Assembly: GCF_900113835.1 (NCBI RefSeq)
Contig: NZ_FOQV01000002.1
Span: forward strand, 62,001-126,000
Length of the DNA: 64,000 nucleotides
Source of the DNA: Allobosea sp. OK403
GTDB lineage: Bacteria > Pseudomonadota > Alphaproteobacteria > Rhizobiales > Beijerinckiaceae
Reading direction: 5' to 3'
Of this stretch, positions 34,505 to 42,649 are shown one piece after another. Position 1 is the stretch's first letter. Every line of letters begins with the position of its first letter. The position numbers and the translations under genes were made by a program. Below the pieces are notes generated by a model. The model was not told the DNA's origin. It searched no databases and saw only the letters and a list, made by a program, of their open reading frames with translations.

Positions 34505-34978
34505 ATGTCAATCTCCGAGCGAGCGCAGTCTGATAGCGGAACCCAGGCGCAACCGCCCTTCTTTGGCGCTCTGCTTCGTATGACCTGGCAGGGCGTGCGC
34601 GACCGGATGCTGGACGCCATCCATCAAGCCGGCTTCAGCAATTTCCAGGAAGCTCATTTCGCCGTGTTCTCCTATCCCCCTCCTGATGGCATCAGACCAT
34701 CGGAGTTGGCGCGCCAAAGGCGAATGTCGCGGCAAGCGATCAATTACCTGGTCAGCCAGCTCGAGGAGCTTGGCTATGTCGAGCGGCGCGCTTGCGCGGG
34801 AAACGACCGTCGCCTGATCTATCTCAGCGCAGACGGACGCCAGATCATCGCGACAATTTTCAACTGCCTGCGCCAACTGCACGCGGAATGGGCCGAGGAT
34901 ATCGGCCAGGACCGTTTCGAGATCTTCCTCGAGGTCTTGAGGCAGCTTTCCGTCAAGGCGCAGGAACACAGGCCTTAA
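34505..34978 (+). CDS. MarR-family transcriptional regulator
   Basis: A 157-residue winged-helix repressor. The DNA-binding core is IRPSELARQRRMSRQAINYL (about 62-81) followed by LEELGYVERR and the wing (GNDRRLIYLSADG). The N- and C-terminal helices form the dimer domain. No ribosome site precedes the ATG; operator site 2 lies directly against it. The transcript may therefore be leaderless or start very close, and binding would block its own expression. It is divergent from the cupin gene it probably regulates. Confidence 0.87.
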   Translation: MSISERAQSDSGTQAQPPFFGALLRMTWQGVRDRMLDAIHQAGFSNFQEAHFAVFSYPPPDGIRPSELARQRRMSRQAINYLVSQLEELGYVERRACAGNDRRLIYLSADGRQIIATIFNCLRQLHAEWAEDIGQDRFEIFLEVLRQLSVKAQEHRP

Positions 34979-35061
34979 AGGCCGATCGATAATAGACGGC
35001 TAGCCTGGTAACTCCGGACGGGGTGGTGCCCAAGTCAGATGGTGCTCAAGTCAGATACGGC

Positions 35062-35730
35062 CTAGCTTGAGCCCTGCCGCACCACCGCCTGCACGGCATA
35101 GCCGCGATAAAGTGGCGTGGTTTTCGCCACCGCGCCTTCAGCCTGCGCGATCTCACCCAGCACCGCGGCAAGGTCGCCGCGCGGCGTGACATGGAACAGC
35201 GCGAGCCAGCGATTGAGCACCGCCCTGAACGGCGCGGGCAGGCCCGCCTGATTGCCGAAATCGACGATGTGCAATTCGCCATTCGGCGTCAGCGAGCGCA
35301 ATGCCTGCCGCACCACGCCATGCCAGGGCGGGATCATCGAGAGCGCATAGGAGATCACGATCCGGTCAAAACCCGCCTGCCCGAACAAGGCCTGCGCATC
35401 GAACGCCGTCGCATCGGCCTGCGCCAGATGGATGCGCTCGGAGAGCCCGACGCGCGTGACGGCCTGTTGCGCTGTCGCCAGCATCTCGGCGGAGACATCG
35501 AGCCCGTAACAGGGCCGGCCGGGATAGGCCTGCGCAATCTTGATCAGGTTGCGTCCGGTGCCGCAGCCAACTTCCAGGACGCTGCCGCCTGCGGGCGGCG
35601 CCAACCCGGCGATGAGTTCGTCGCGACCGAGCAGATAGAATTTCCGGCTGGCGTCGTAGATATGGCGCTGATGCCGATACATCGCGTCCATCAGCCCGGC
35701 CGCCTCGCCGCGCGGCAGGTCGAGGCTCAC
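35062..35730 (-). CDS. btaB: S-adenosylmethionine methyltransferase BtaB (betaine lipid synthesis)
   Basis: Trimethylates the homoserine head group of diacylglyceryl-homoserine to give DGTS. The 222-residue class I methyltransferase has motif I VLEVGCGTGRNLIKIA, the acidic end of strand 2 in YGLDVSAEM and motif IV IVISYALSMIPPW. HRQHIYDASRKFYLLGRD in the N-terminus is typical of BtaB. The GTG start at 35730 overlaps the btaA stop by 4 bases (GTGA), which fixes the start despite a longer open frame. The pair btaA-btaB is an operon. Confidence 0.88.
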   Translation of the reverse strand: MSLDLPRGEAAGLMDAMYRHQRHIYDASRKFYLLGRDELIAGLAPPAGGSVLEVGCGTGRNLIKIAQAYPGRPCYGLDVSAEMLATAQQAVTRVGLSERIHLAQADATAFDAQALFGQAGFDRIVISYALSMIPPWHGVVRQALRSLTPNGELHIVDFGNQAGLPAPFRAVLNRWLALFHVTPRGDLAAVLGEIAQAEGAVAKTTPLYRGYAVQAVVRQGSS

Positions 35731-36977
35731 GCGGCACGCTCCGGCAGGACGTAGAGGTGGAAAGCGCCATAGATCGAGGAGCGATCCTGCGCGCCGAGCT
35801 CGCGGCTGCGCGCCTCCTGATAATGCCATTGGCCGAGGATCGCATCCGGCACGCGGCCGGGCAGCAGGCGCTCATCGGCGGCCGTGCGGAAGATCACCCG
35901 CGCGCCAGGCCTTGCCGTACGCGTGATCTGCGACCAGAGCGCGGTGAGATCGGCGTCGTTCATCCAGTCCTGTGCGTCGAGCAGCACATAGGCGTCGCAG
36001 CTCTCGGCCGGCTGGCGCTCCAGGAAGGCGGTGATCGCGCTCTGATGATAGGCAACGCGGTCCGCCCGCGCCTTCACGGCGGCGAAATTCCCGCGCTGCA
36101 AATAAGGCGGCAAGGCTGCGTCCGGCCCAGGCTCATAGCCGCGCCCGAAGGCCTGGCGAGCGAAGTAGTTGGTCTTGAGATCGAAGCCGCAGGCGAGCCG
36201 CTCCAACCGGTGGCGCAGCACGCCGCGAATGCCGTCATCGCCATCGCCGGCAAGCGCCTTGTATTGCGCCGGCGGGATGCCGAGCCCGTAAAGCGAGGCC
36301 GGCTGGCGCACCAGCCAGCGTACCAGCCGCTTGTCGAAGACCGGTGCGAGATGCCTGTCGAACAGCACGCGCTGCTCGTCCATGCTGCGCGCCTTGAGCA
36401 TGATGCGCGGATCGCAGCCGAGCGTGCGCCCCAGCAGATGGCCCGCCCCGATGAAGCGGCCGAGCAGGCCGTAGCGATAGAAATTGCGTGCGAAGAGATT
36501 GATGCGGCGCCGCCCGCTCAGGCCGCGTCCCTCCCAATAGGCACGCGAGACCGGGTCGAGATGCGGCGCGATTTCGCTGTCGTAGAATGCGACATTGCTG
36601 CGCGACTGCGCCTGCCCGAAGAAGCGCAGCACCTCGTCATGGCCCTGCATCCGCGCGAAAGCGGCGAGCTTGAGCTTGCCGAGCGCGATATGGGCGCCGT
36701 TGAGATCGATCGCGCTGATCCGGCCGGGATCGTCGGCGAGATAGGACAGGATGTTGCAGGAGCCCGAGGCGATGGCGACGACATGGTCGCTGGGCTTGAG
36801 CTGCAGCGCCGCCATGTCGACGACCGGGTCTTCCCAGATCTGCGGATAGACCAAGCCGGAAAAGGCGAGCGTGAACATGCGCTCGAGCACGCCCGCCTTT
36901 GAGAGCGGCTTGTTGCGATGGACTGCCGAGGTCAGCCCCGATGCCGTCTCCCGCCGAACCGCGCGCGCCGTCTGCAT
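35727..36977 (-). CDS. btaA: BtaA, S-adenosylmethionine:diacylglycerol 3-amino-3-carboxypropyltransferase
   Basis: Transfers the aminocarboxypropyl group of SAM to diacylglycerol, the first step toward the phosphorus-free betaine lipid DGTS. The 416-residue protein (DUF3419 family) shows FSGLVYPQIWEDPVVDM, then a SAM-binding strand VVAIASGSCNILSYL and AIDLNGAHIALGKLK. The C-terminal half has DAQDWMNDADLTALW and a second Rossmann-like element. btaB follows with a 4-base overlap. A Pho-box-like direct repeat lies 56-72 bases upstream, matching the known induction of these lipids by phosphate starvation in rhizobia. Confidence 0.92.
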   Translation of the reverse strand: MQTARAVRRETASGLTSAVHRNKPLSKAGVLERMFTLAFSGLVYPQIWEDPVVDMAALQLKPSDHVVAIASGSCNILSYLADDPGRISAIDLNGAHIALGKLKLAAFARMQGHDEVLRFFGQAQSRSNVAFYDSEIAPHLDPVSRAYWEGRGLSGRRRINLFARNFYRYGLLGRFIGAGHLLGRTLGCDPRIMLKARSMDEQRVLFDRHLAPVFDKRLVRWLVRQPASLYGLGIPPAQYKALAGDGDDGIRGVLRHRLERLACGFDLKTNYFARQAFGRGYEPGPDAALPPYLQRGNFAAVKARADRVAYHQSAITAFLERQPAESCDAYVLLDAQDWMNDADLTALWSQITRTARPGARVIFRTAADERLLPGRVPDAILGQWHYQEARSRELGAQDRSSIYGAFHLYVLPERAA

Positions 36978-37032
36978 CGTCTGAAGCCCCTTGGTCGGCC
37001 CATGGTGATGGCGAGCCGACTAGAGGAGTCGC

Positions 37033-37049
37033 GTGACGGTTGGGTGACG
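37033..37049 (-). promoter_or_regulatory. Candidate Pho box upstream of btaA
   Basis: On the minus strand CGTCAC-CCAAC-CGTCAC: two CGTCAC repeats with an 11-base period, as in PhoB sites (consensus CTGTCAT repeated every 11 bases). The distance to the btaA start is right for a promoter. Only six of seven bases per half are recognisable, so this is a candidate. Confidence 0.5.
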
Positions 37050-37054
37050 AGCAT

Positions 37055-38023
37055 CTACTGCGCGGTGACGCCTGCCGCCTTGATCACAGGCGTCCATTTG
37101 TCGACCTCGGCGCGGACATGGGCACCAAGCGCAGCCGAGCTCTGCCCGGCCTCGTCTGGAATCTCGCAGCCGAGATCGAGCAGCCGGGCGCGCACGCCTG
37201 CATCCGCCAGCGCGGCGCGGCCGGCGGCGTTCAGCTTGTCGACGATCTCGCGCGGCGTTTCCTTCGGCGCGAAGATCGCGTTCCAGCCGACCGCCTGGAA
37301 TTCAGGCAGGCCAGCCTCCGCGCTCGTCGGCACGTCCTTGGCGACCTCCAGCCGCTTCGGCGTCGCCACCACATAGGCCTTGAGATTGCTGAGCTGCGGC
37401 ACGATCCCGACGGTCTGGTCGCAGACATAGTCGAGCTGTTTTGCGATCAGCGCGTTCATCGCCGGGCCGGAGCCGCGGAACGGCACCTGCTGCACCGGCG
37501 CCTTGATCAGATGATGGAAATAGACGCAGGTCAGATGCGAGGTCGAGCCGATGCCGCCATGGCCGTAATTATACTTGTCCGGATTGGCCTTCAGCAGCGC
37601 GACGAACTCCTGCAGCGTATTGGCCGGAAAGTCCTTATGCGCCGCGACCAGCATCGGCGTGCCGGCCGTGTTGATCACCGGAGCGAAGTCGGTGCGCGGA
37701 TCATAAGCAAGATTGGGATAGAGCCCGACCGAGGCCGAATGCGTGCCGAGATTGCCCATCATGATGGTGTAGCCATCGGGCGTGGCTCTCGCGACGCGCA
37801 GTGAGCCGGTCGTGCCGCCGGCGCCCGCGACATTCTCGACGATGACCGATTGCCCCAGCGTGCGGCCCATATGCTCGCCGACGATACGGGCGATGATGTC
37901 GGTCGGGCCACCTGCCGCGAAGGGCACGATCAGGGCGATCGAGCGCGAGGGATAGGCTTGGCCAAGCGCAGGCGCAGCGGAAAGCGAGAATGCGGCCAAA
38001 GCGGCCAGGAGCAGGCGTCGCAT
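37055..38023 (-). CDS. TctC/Bug-family periplasmic solute-binding protein
   Basis: Binding protein of the tripartite tricarboxylate transporter type, 322 residues, with a signal peptide (about 1-21, AAPALGQ). The Bug pattern is clear: YPSRSIALIVPFAAGGPTD at the mature start, NVAGAGGTTG, GYTIMMGNLGTHS and VPTSAEAGLPEF. GGGAGGA sits 7 bases before the ATG at 38023. No TctA or TctB membrane gene is in the window, so it must work with a distant transporter or as a sensor component. The GntR regulator and tartrate-type dehydrogenase beside it suggest a hydroxy-dicarboxylate ligand (inference). Confidence 0.9.
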   Translation of the reverse strand: MRRLLLAALAAFSLSAAPALGQAYPSRSIALIVPFAAGGPTDIIARIVGEHMGRTLGQSVIVENVAGAGGTTGSLRVARATPDGYTIMMGNLGTHSASVGLYPNLAYDPRTDFAPVINTAGTPMLVAAHKDFPANTLQEFVALLKANPDKYNYGHGGIGSTSHLTCVYFHHLIKAPVQQVPFRGSGPAMNALIAKQLDYVCDQTVGIVPQLSNLKAYVVATPKRLEVAKDVPTSAEAGLPEFQAVGWNAIFAPKETPREIVDKLNAAGRAALADAGVRARLLDLGCEIPDEAGQSSAALGAHVRAEVDKWTPVIKAAGVTAQ

Positions 38024-38083
38024 GGATGTCCTCCCAGGTTGATAGCCGCGTTCGTCGCGGTCTTTAGGTCTGATGCGGTGGCC

Positions 38084-38190
38084 CAGAGCGTTTTCGAGCG
38101 ACGGGGTCACCGGTTCGCGCGAAGAAAACGCGTTAAAACAAAGAGCTAGGGCGATTGAACGATCCAACCGGATCGGCACCCGCTCTAGAG
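38084..38190. repeat. Dispersed intergenic repeat, family A (copy 5)
   Basis: Core AGAGCGTTTTCGAGCGA, TCACCGGTTCGCGCGAAG, AAAACGCGTTAAAACAAAGA and GCTAGGGC, then GATCCAACCGGATC and CGCTCTAGAG. It supplies the TAG stop of the GntR gene at 38185 and lies between that gene and the downstream tctC-like gene. Confidence 0.85.
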
Positions 38191-38889
38191 ATGGCGCAGG
38201 CCGATGCTCTCGATCAGCGGCAGCAATTCGTCGCGCGCCCTGACACGGTGCTGGCGGGCCGCCTCGCGGGCGGCCTCAGGCGCGCCGTCGCGAATGGCGT
38301 CGATGGTGGTGCGGTGCTCCTCAGTCGAAATCGGCAGGCGCGGACGCAAGCGCAAAGTCAGCATGCGGGCGCGATGCGACTGGTCGTTCACCGTCTGGAT
38401 GATGCGGACGAACCGGCTGTTGCCGCAGCGCTCGACCAGGATGCGGTGGAAGGCCTCATCGGCTCGCCCCCAATCGGCGAGATCGCCTGTGTCCAGCGCT
38501 CGCGCCATGGTGTCGGTCTCGCGCGCCAGATCCTGCGCCATCAGCAACCGTTCGCTCTCCGGAAGCCCGGCCGCGAGCTCAGCCGCGCTCGCCTCGATCG
38601 CGATCAGCACCTCGTAGATCTCGCGGATATCGTCGGGCGCCAGCGCACAGATCAGGATGCCGCGCTTCGGGACGATGCGGACAAGCCCCTCCTCCTGGAG
38701 CCTGAGCGCCGCCTCATGCACCGGCGTGCGGCTGACGCCGAGGCGCAAGGCCAGCTCGCCAGCCGAAGCTTGGTAGCCCGGCGCGAAAACGCTCTCGCGA
38801 ATGGCTTGTTTCAGCGCAGCATAAGCGCTGTCAACGAGGCTCGGCGCCCGGTCATTCGCCTGATCGATCGTCTTCAAGCCAGCCTGCAT
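38185..38889 (-). CDS. GntR-family (FCD) transcriptional regulator
   Basis: A 234-residue regulator: winged helix near 25-85 (GYQASAGELALRLGVSRTPV, then RLQEEGLVRIVPKRG) and an FCD domain (EIYEVLIAIEASAAELAAG; histidines in EAFHRILVERCG and SHRARML). Three in-frame ATGs compete (38985, 38925, 38889). I prefer 38889 because GGAGGG lies 6 bases upstream, and because the 38925 ATG falls inside a 12-base palindrome. It is divergent from the dehydrogenase gene and upstream of the tctC-like gene, probably controlling both. Confidence 0.87.
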   Translation of the reverse strand: MQAGLKTIDQANDRAPSLVDSAYAALKQAIRESVFAPGYQASAGELALRLGVSRTPVHEAALRLQEEGLVRIVPKRGILICALAPDDIREIYEVLIAIEASAAELAAGLPESERLLMAQDLARETDTMARALDTGDLADWGRADEAFHRILVERCGNSRFVRIIQTVNDQSHRARMLTLRLRPRLPISTEEHRTTIDAIRDGAPEAAREAARQHRVRARDELLPLIESIGLRHL

Positions 38890-38918
38890 TCCACCCTCCG
38901 CTCCCGGTAGCGTAACAT

Positions 38919-38930
38919 CTTCCATGGAAG
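38919..38930. promoter_or_regulatory. Candidate operator palindrome for the FCD-GntR regulator
   Basis: Perfect 12-base palindrome CTTCCATGGAAG in the intergenic region between the GntR gene and the tartrate-type dehydrogenase. Position suits an operator, but a 12-base dyad can occur by chance and it is not the usual TTGT-ACAA type. Confidence 0.35.
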
Positions 38931-39005
38931 CTGCAATGCAATGTTGACTCCAAGGGTGCTTGAGCCGCAAAGACAAGCGGCTCACATCGGATCGGAGGCG
39001 GCGTC

Positions 39006-40082
39006 ATGAAGACCTACAGGATCGCGGCGATCCCCGGAGACGGCATCGGCGTCGAGGTCATCGCGGCCGGCGTCGAGGTGCTGCAGGCCCTGGCCGCACG
39101 CGAGGGCTCCTTCGACTTCGCGTTCGACCATTTCGACTGGGGCTCGGATTACTACAAGCGCACCGGGCTGATGATGCCGGACGATGGCCGCGAGCAGATC
39201 AAGGGCCATGACGCGATCTTCTTCGGCGCGGTCGGCGCGCCCGACGTGCCCGACCATGTCACGCTCTGGGGGCTGCGGCTCGCGATCTGCCAACCCTTCG
39301 ACCAATACGCCAATGTCCGGCCGACCCGCGTCCTGCCCGGCATCACGTCGCCGCTGCGCTCGGTATCCGGCCCGGAACTCGACTGGGTGATCGTGCGCGA
39401 GAATTCGGAGGGCGAATATGCCGGCGTTGGTGGCCGCGTACATAAGGGTTTCCCCGAAGAGGTCGCGACCGATGTCTCGATGATGACGCGCTCGGGCGTC
39501 GCCCGCATCATCCGCTATGCCTTTCGCCTGGCCCGGTCGCGGCCGCGCAAGCTGCTCACCGTCGTCACCAAATCGAACGCCCAGCGCCATGCCATGGTGA
39601 TGTGGGACGAGATCGCCGCCGAGGTCGCGGCCGAGTTTCCCGATGTAACCTGGGACAAGATGCTGGTCGACGCCATGACCATGCGCATGGTGATCAAGCC
39701 ACAGAGCATCGACACCATCGTCGCGACCAACCTCCACGCCGACATTCTGTCGGATCTGGCCGCCGCGCTCGCCGGCTCGCTCGGCATCGCGCCGACCGCC
39801 AACCTCAACCCCGAGCGCGCCTTCCCCTCGATGTTCGAGCCGATCCATGGTTCGGCCTTCGACATCGCAGGCCAAGGCATCGCCAACCCGATCGGCACGT
39901 TCTGGACCGCAACGATGATGCTCGACCATCTCGGCGAGCCGGCCGCCTCCGCGAGGCTGATGCGCGCGATCGAACGCGTCACCGCCGATGCGAGCTTCCA
40001 CACGCCAGATCTCGGGGGGAAGGCGACGACGCGGCAGGTCACCGACGCGGTTATCGCCGCGATTGCGGGCGATAATGCCTGA
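39006..40082 (+). CDS. Tartrate dehydrogenase-type (isopropylmalate/isocitrate dehydrogenase family) enzyme
   Basis: NAD-dependent beta-decarboxylating dehydrogenase of 358 residues. The family motifs are IAAIPGDGIGVEV at the N-terminus, the substrate arginines around PTRVLPGITSPL, VRENSEGEYAGVGG, the metal aspartates in VDAMTMRMV and NLHADILSDL, and the NAD loop EPIHGSAFDIAGQGIANPIG. The pattern EGEYAGVGG and the length favour tartrate dehydrogenase/decarboxylase or D-malate dehydrogenase over LeuB. GGAGG precedes the ATG. Together with the adjacent GntR and binding-protein genes it suggests a tartrate or malate catabolic unit. Confidence 0.87.
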   Translation: MKTYRIAAIPGDGIGVEVIAAGVEVLQALAAREGSFDFAFDHFDWGSDYYKRTGLMMPDDGREQIKGHDAIFFGAVGAPDVPDHVTLWGLRLAICQPFDQYANVRPTRVLPGITSPLRSVSGPELDWVIVRENSEGEYAGVGGRVHKGFPEEVATDVSMMTRSGVARIIRYAFRLARSRPRKLLTVVTKSNAQRHAMVMWDEIAAEVAAEFPDVTWDKMLVDAMTMRMVIKPQSIDTIVATNLHADILSDLAAALAGSLGIAPTANLNPERAFPSMFEPIHGSAFDIAGQGIANPIGTFWTATMMLDHLGEPAASARLMRAIERVTADASFHTPDLGGKATTRQVTDAVIAAIAGDNA

Positions 40083-40239
40083 CGCCGAGAGCCGCCCGCC
40101 AGGAAACGACGGCCAGGGGCGACGACATCGTGACCATGTTTGAGATCGCGCCGGGCTGAATTCCGCGCCATAATCGCCATATTGCTCGTCGAACGAGTAG
40201 GGGCGATGGATCGAGCCTCGCGACGAAAGGAAGACGGAT

Positions 40240-40680
40240 ATGGGCCTGATGAGCATGTTCGGCAGCGAGACGACGCAAACCGAGACCTTCGAGGTCACGC
40301 TGACCGACGCCGAATGGCGGGCGAAGCTCAGCCCCGAACAGTACCGTGTGCTGCGCGGCCACGGCACCGAGCGCGCCGGCTCCTGCGCCCTGAACTACGA
40401 GAAGCGCGCCGGGACCTTCAGTTGCGCCGGTTGCGGCAACCCGCTGTTCAAGGCCGGCACCAAATTCGAGAGCGGCACCGGCTGGCCGAGCTTCGACCAA
40501 CCGCTCGACGGCGCAGTCGGCACGAGTCAGGACGGCAGCTTCATGATGACACGCACCGAGGTGCATTGCGCCCGCTGCGGCGGCCATCTCGGCCATGTCT
40601 TCCCCGACGGCCCGCCCCCGACGGGCTTGCGCTACTGCATGAACGGCGTCGCGATGGATTTCGTGCCGGCAGAGGGTTGA
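40240..40680 (+). CDS. msrB: Peptide-methionine (R)-S-oxide reductase MsrB
   Basis: Repairs oxidised methionine in proteins. The 146-residue protein has the structural zinc cysteines in CAGCG and CARCGG, the core ESGTGWPSFDQP, GHLGHVFPDGP and the catalytic Cys in RYCMNG. Length is normal. The N-terminal 20 residues (LMSMFGSETTQTETFEVTL) are a short extension without a signal peptide, so it is cytosolic. AAAGGAAG precedes the ATG. The 157-base gap upstream holds its promoter; downstream is a palindromic repeat. Confidence 0.95.
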   Translation: MGLMSMFGSETTQTETFEVTLTDAEWRAKLSPEQYRVLRGHGTERAGSCALNYEKRAGTFSCAGCGNPLFKAGTKFESGTGWPSFDQPLDGAVGTSQDGSFMMTRTEVHCARCGGHLGHVFPDGPPPTGLRYCMNGVAMDFVPAEG

Positions 40681-40696
40681 GCCGCAAACCGAAAGG

Positions 40697-40863
40697 GCGC
40701 GGGGAACCCCTCTCCTGTAAGGAGAGGGGCAGGGGTGAGGTGTAGGCCCCTCGACCAGTTTGGCACTACCCCCACAGCGAGGCAGCGGTCAGGTCACGGC
40801 CAAGGCGTCTAATGGCCGACCCCTCACCCTGCCCTCTCCCTCCGGGAGAGGGTTCCCCACGCT
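40697..40863. repeat. Large palindromic repeat (family D, copy 1)
   Basis: Outer arms: GCGGGGAACCCCTCTCC and GGCAGGGGTGAGG on the left; CCTCACCCTGCCCTCTCCC and GAGAGGGTTCCCCACGC on the right, nearly inverted. Each arm also contains its own small hairpin (CTCTCC-TGTAA-GGAGAG; CTCTCCCTCCGGGAGAG). It lies in the convergent gap between msrB and the acyl-CoA dehydrogenase gene and could terminate both. Confidence 0.8.
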
Positions 40864-40872
40864 ACCCGCGCC

Positions 40873-42534
40873 TTAACTGAGAACCGGCACCGCCCGCCGC
40901 GCCAGGCTCCCCGCATCCACGCCCGTCGGCAGATCGCCGAAATGCCCTGACCAGCCGCCATCCAGCCGGCTGGTGATGAAGGTGTCCGCGACCTCATGCG
41001 ATGCATGGCGCAGCAGCAATGACGCCTGCAGCAACAGCGCCAATCGCTCGACCAGCCGCCGCGCCTGGCCTTCCTGCCGGACGAGTTCGGGCAGCGCACT
41101 GTCCAGCGCGGCGAGTGCCGCGTCATAACGCCGGTCGGCGCCCTTGGCGGCGCGCAATTCGTCCTGCAGCGCCGGCAGGGCGCCCGGTTCCCGCTCGAGC
41201 GAGCGCAGCACATCGAGGCAGATGACGTTGCCCGAACCCTCCCAGATCGAGTTCAGCGGCGCCTCGCGATAATGCCGCGCGATCACGTGCTCCTCGATGA
41301 AGCCGTTGCCGCCATGGCATTCCAGCGCCTCGACCAGAACGGCCGGCGTGCGCTTCGCAACCCAGTATTTCGCGATCGGTGCGCCGATCCGCGCGAGCAA
41401 GCGCTCGCTCTCCGAACTCTCCTGCCGGTCCACCGCCGCAAACAGTCGAAAGGCGAGCCAGGCCGCAGCCTCGGCCTCGATGGCGAGATCGGCGAGGACG
41501 TTCTGCATGATCGGCTGGTCGATCAGCGCCCGCTGGAAGGCGCGTCGGTGTGCACAGTGATGCGCCGCCTGCGCCACTGCCTGCCGCATCAACCCGGCAG
41601 AGGCGGCGGCAATGTCGAGCCTGGTGTTGTGGTTCATCGCAAGTCCGGTCCGCAAACCTCGCCCCGGCTCGCCCAGCATGTGCCCGATCGCGCCGCGAAG
41701 CTCGATTTCCGACGAAGCGTTGGAGCGGTTGCCGCATTTCTCCTTGAGGCGCTGGATCGCGATGCCGTTGCGCTCGCCCGATGGCAGCCAGCCCGCCACG
41801 ACGAAGCAGGAGACGCCTTCTGCCGTGCGCGCCAACGTCAGGAAGACGTCGGAATGCGGGACGGAGAAGAACCATTTCTGCCCGAACAGCGAATGCGTAC
41901 CGTCGCCATTGTCCCTGGCGAGCGTCTGTGTCTGGCGCAGATCCGAGCCGCCTTGCGTCTCCGTCATTGCCATGCCGACGGTGGCGCCGGTCTTGGTCGC
42001 GGCCGGTCCCTGCCGGTTGTCATAGGCGTTGGAGGTGATGAGCGAGCCCCATTCCGCCCAGCGCGCCGCATCCTGCTTCAGGATCGGGATCGCCGAATAG
42101 GTCATGCTGACCGGGCAGCAGATTCCGCTTTCCGCGCCGTACCAGAGATATTGCAGCGCCGCACGCGCGACCTGGGCGCCCGGCCCGGGCCGGTTCCAGC
42201 ACAGGGCATGCGTCTCCTGGCCGATGGTCAGGCCCATCAATTCGTGCCAGGCCGGATGGAAGGCGATCTGGTCGATGCGGTTGCCGAAGCGGTCATGCGT
42301 ACGCGCCTCCGGCGTGAAGCGGTTGGCGAGCCGAGCCAGCTCCTGCACCTCTGCAGAGCCGACGCAGCGCCCGGTCTCATGCAGACGGTCTCTGGCCCAA
42401 TCCGCAGCAAAAGCCGATATCGCCGCCTGCAGCACCGGATCGGCCGCGAAGGCATCGTAATCGGCCAAGGGCGGGGCCTGGTTCGTGACCTCATAAGTGG
42501 AATAGCGGGGGGCGGTGTCCATGGTCATCGGCAC
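40873..42534 (-). CDS. AidB-like acyl-CoA dehydrogenase
   Basis: Flavoprotein of 553 residues, the length of AidB rather than of ordinary acyl-CoA dehydrogenases (about 390). Visible are MTETQGGSDLRQTQT (FAD/substrate loop), GQKWFFSV, the helical C-domain LRTGLAMNHNTRLDIAAAS and ECHGGNGFIEEHVIARHYR. NSIWEGSGNVICLDVLRS is also typical of the AidB group. The extra C-terminal 120 residues match AidB, which binds DNA and protects against alkylation in E. coli; whether this protein does so is unknown. It is divergent from the helicase gene by 115 bases. Confidence 0.88.
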   Translation of the reverse strand: MPMTMDTAPRYSTYEVTNQAPPLADYDAFAADPVLQAAISAFAADWARDRLHETGRCVGSAEVQELARLANRFTPEARTHDRFGNRIDQIAFHPAWHELMGLTIGQETHALCWNRPGPGAQVARAALQYLWYGAESGICCPVSMTYSAIPILKQDAARWAEWGSLITSNAYDNRQGPAATKTGATVGMAMTETQGGSDLRQTQTLARDNGDGTHSLFGQKWFFSVPHSDVFLTLARTAEGVSCFVVAGWLPSGERNGIAIQRLKEKCGNRSNASSEIELRGAIGHMLGEPGRGLRTGLAMNHNTRLDIAAASAGLMRQAVAQAAHHCAHRRAFQRALIDQPIMQNVLADLAIEAEAAAWLAFRLFAAVDRQESSESERLLARIGAPIAKYWVAKRTPAVLVEALECHGGNGFIEEHVIARHYREAPLNSIWEGSGNVICLDVLRSLEREPGALPALQDELRAAKGADRRYDAALAALDSALPELVRQEGQARRLVERLALLLQASLLLRHASHEVADTFITSRLDGGWSGHFGDLPTGVDAGSLARRAVPVLS

Positions 42535-42649
42535 GCATCCTGACTAAGGATTCGACGGTGCATTCAACGCCCATCCGTCTTGTCCAGCAATCCGCCGCAC
42601 AACACCCTATATTGACGCCAGAACGAATCACGATCGAGCGCTGCGCCCC

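Noticed and set aside
38919-38985. Upstream ATGs (38925, 38985) as the start of the FCD-GntR gene
   Set aside because: Neither has a ribosome site and one lies in a palindrome; 38889 has GGAGGG at proper spacing.
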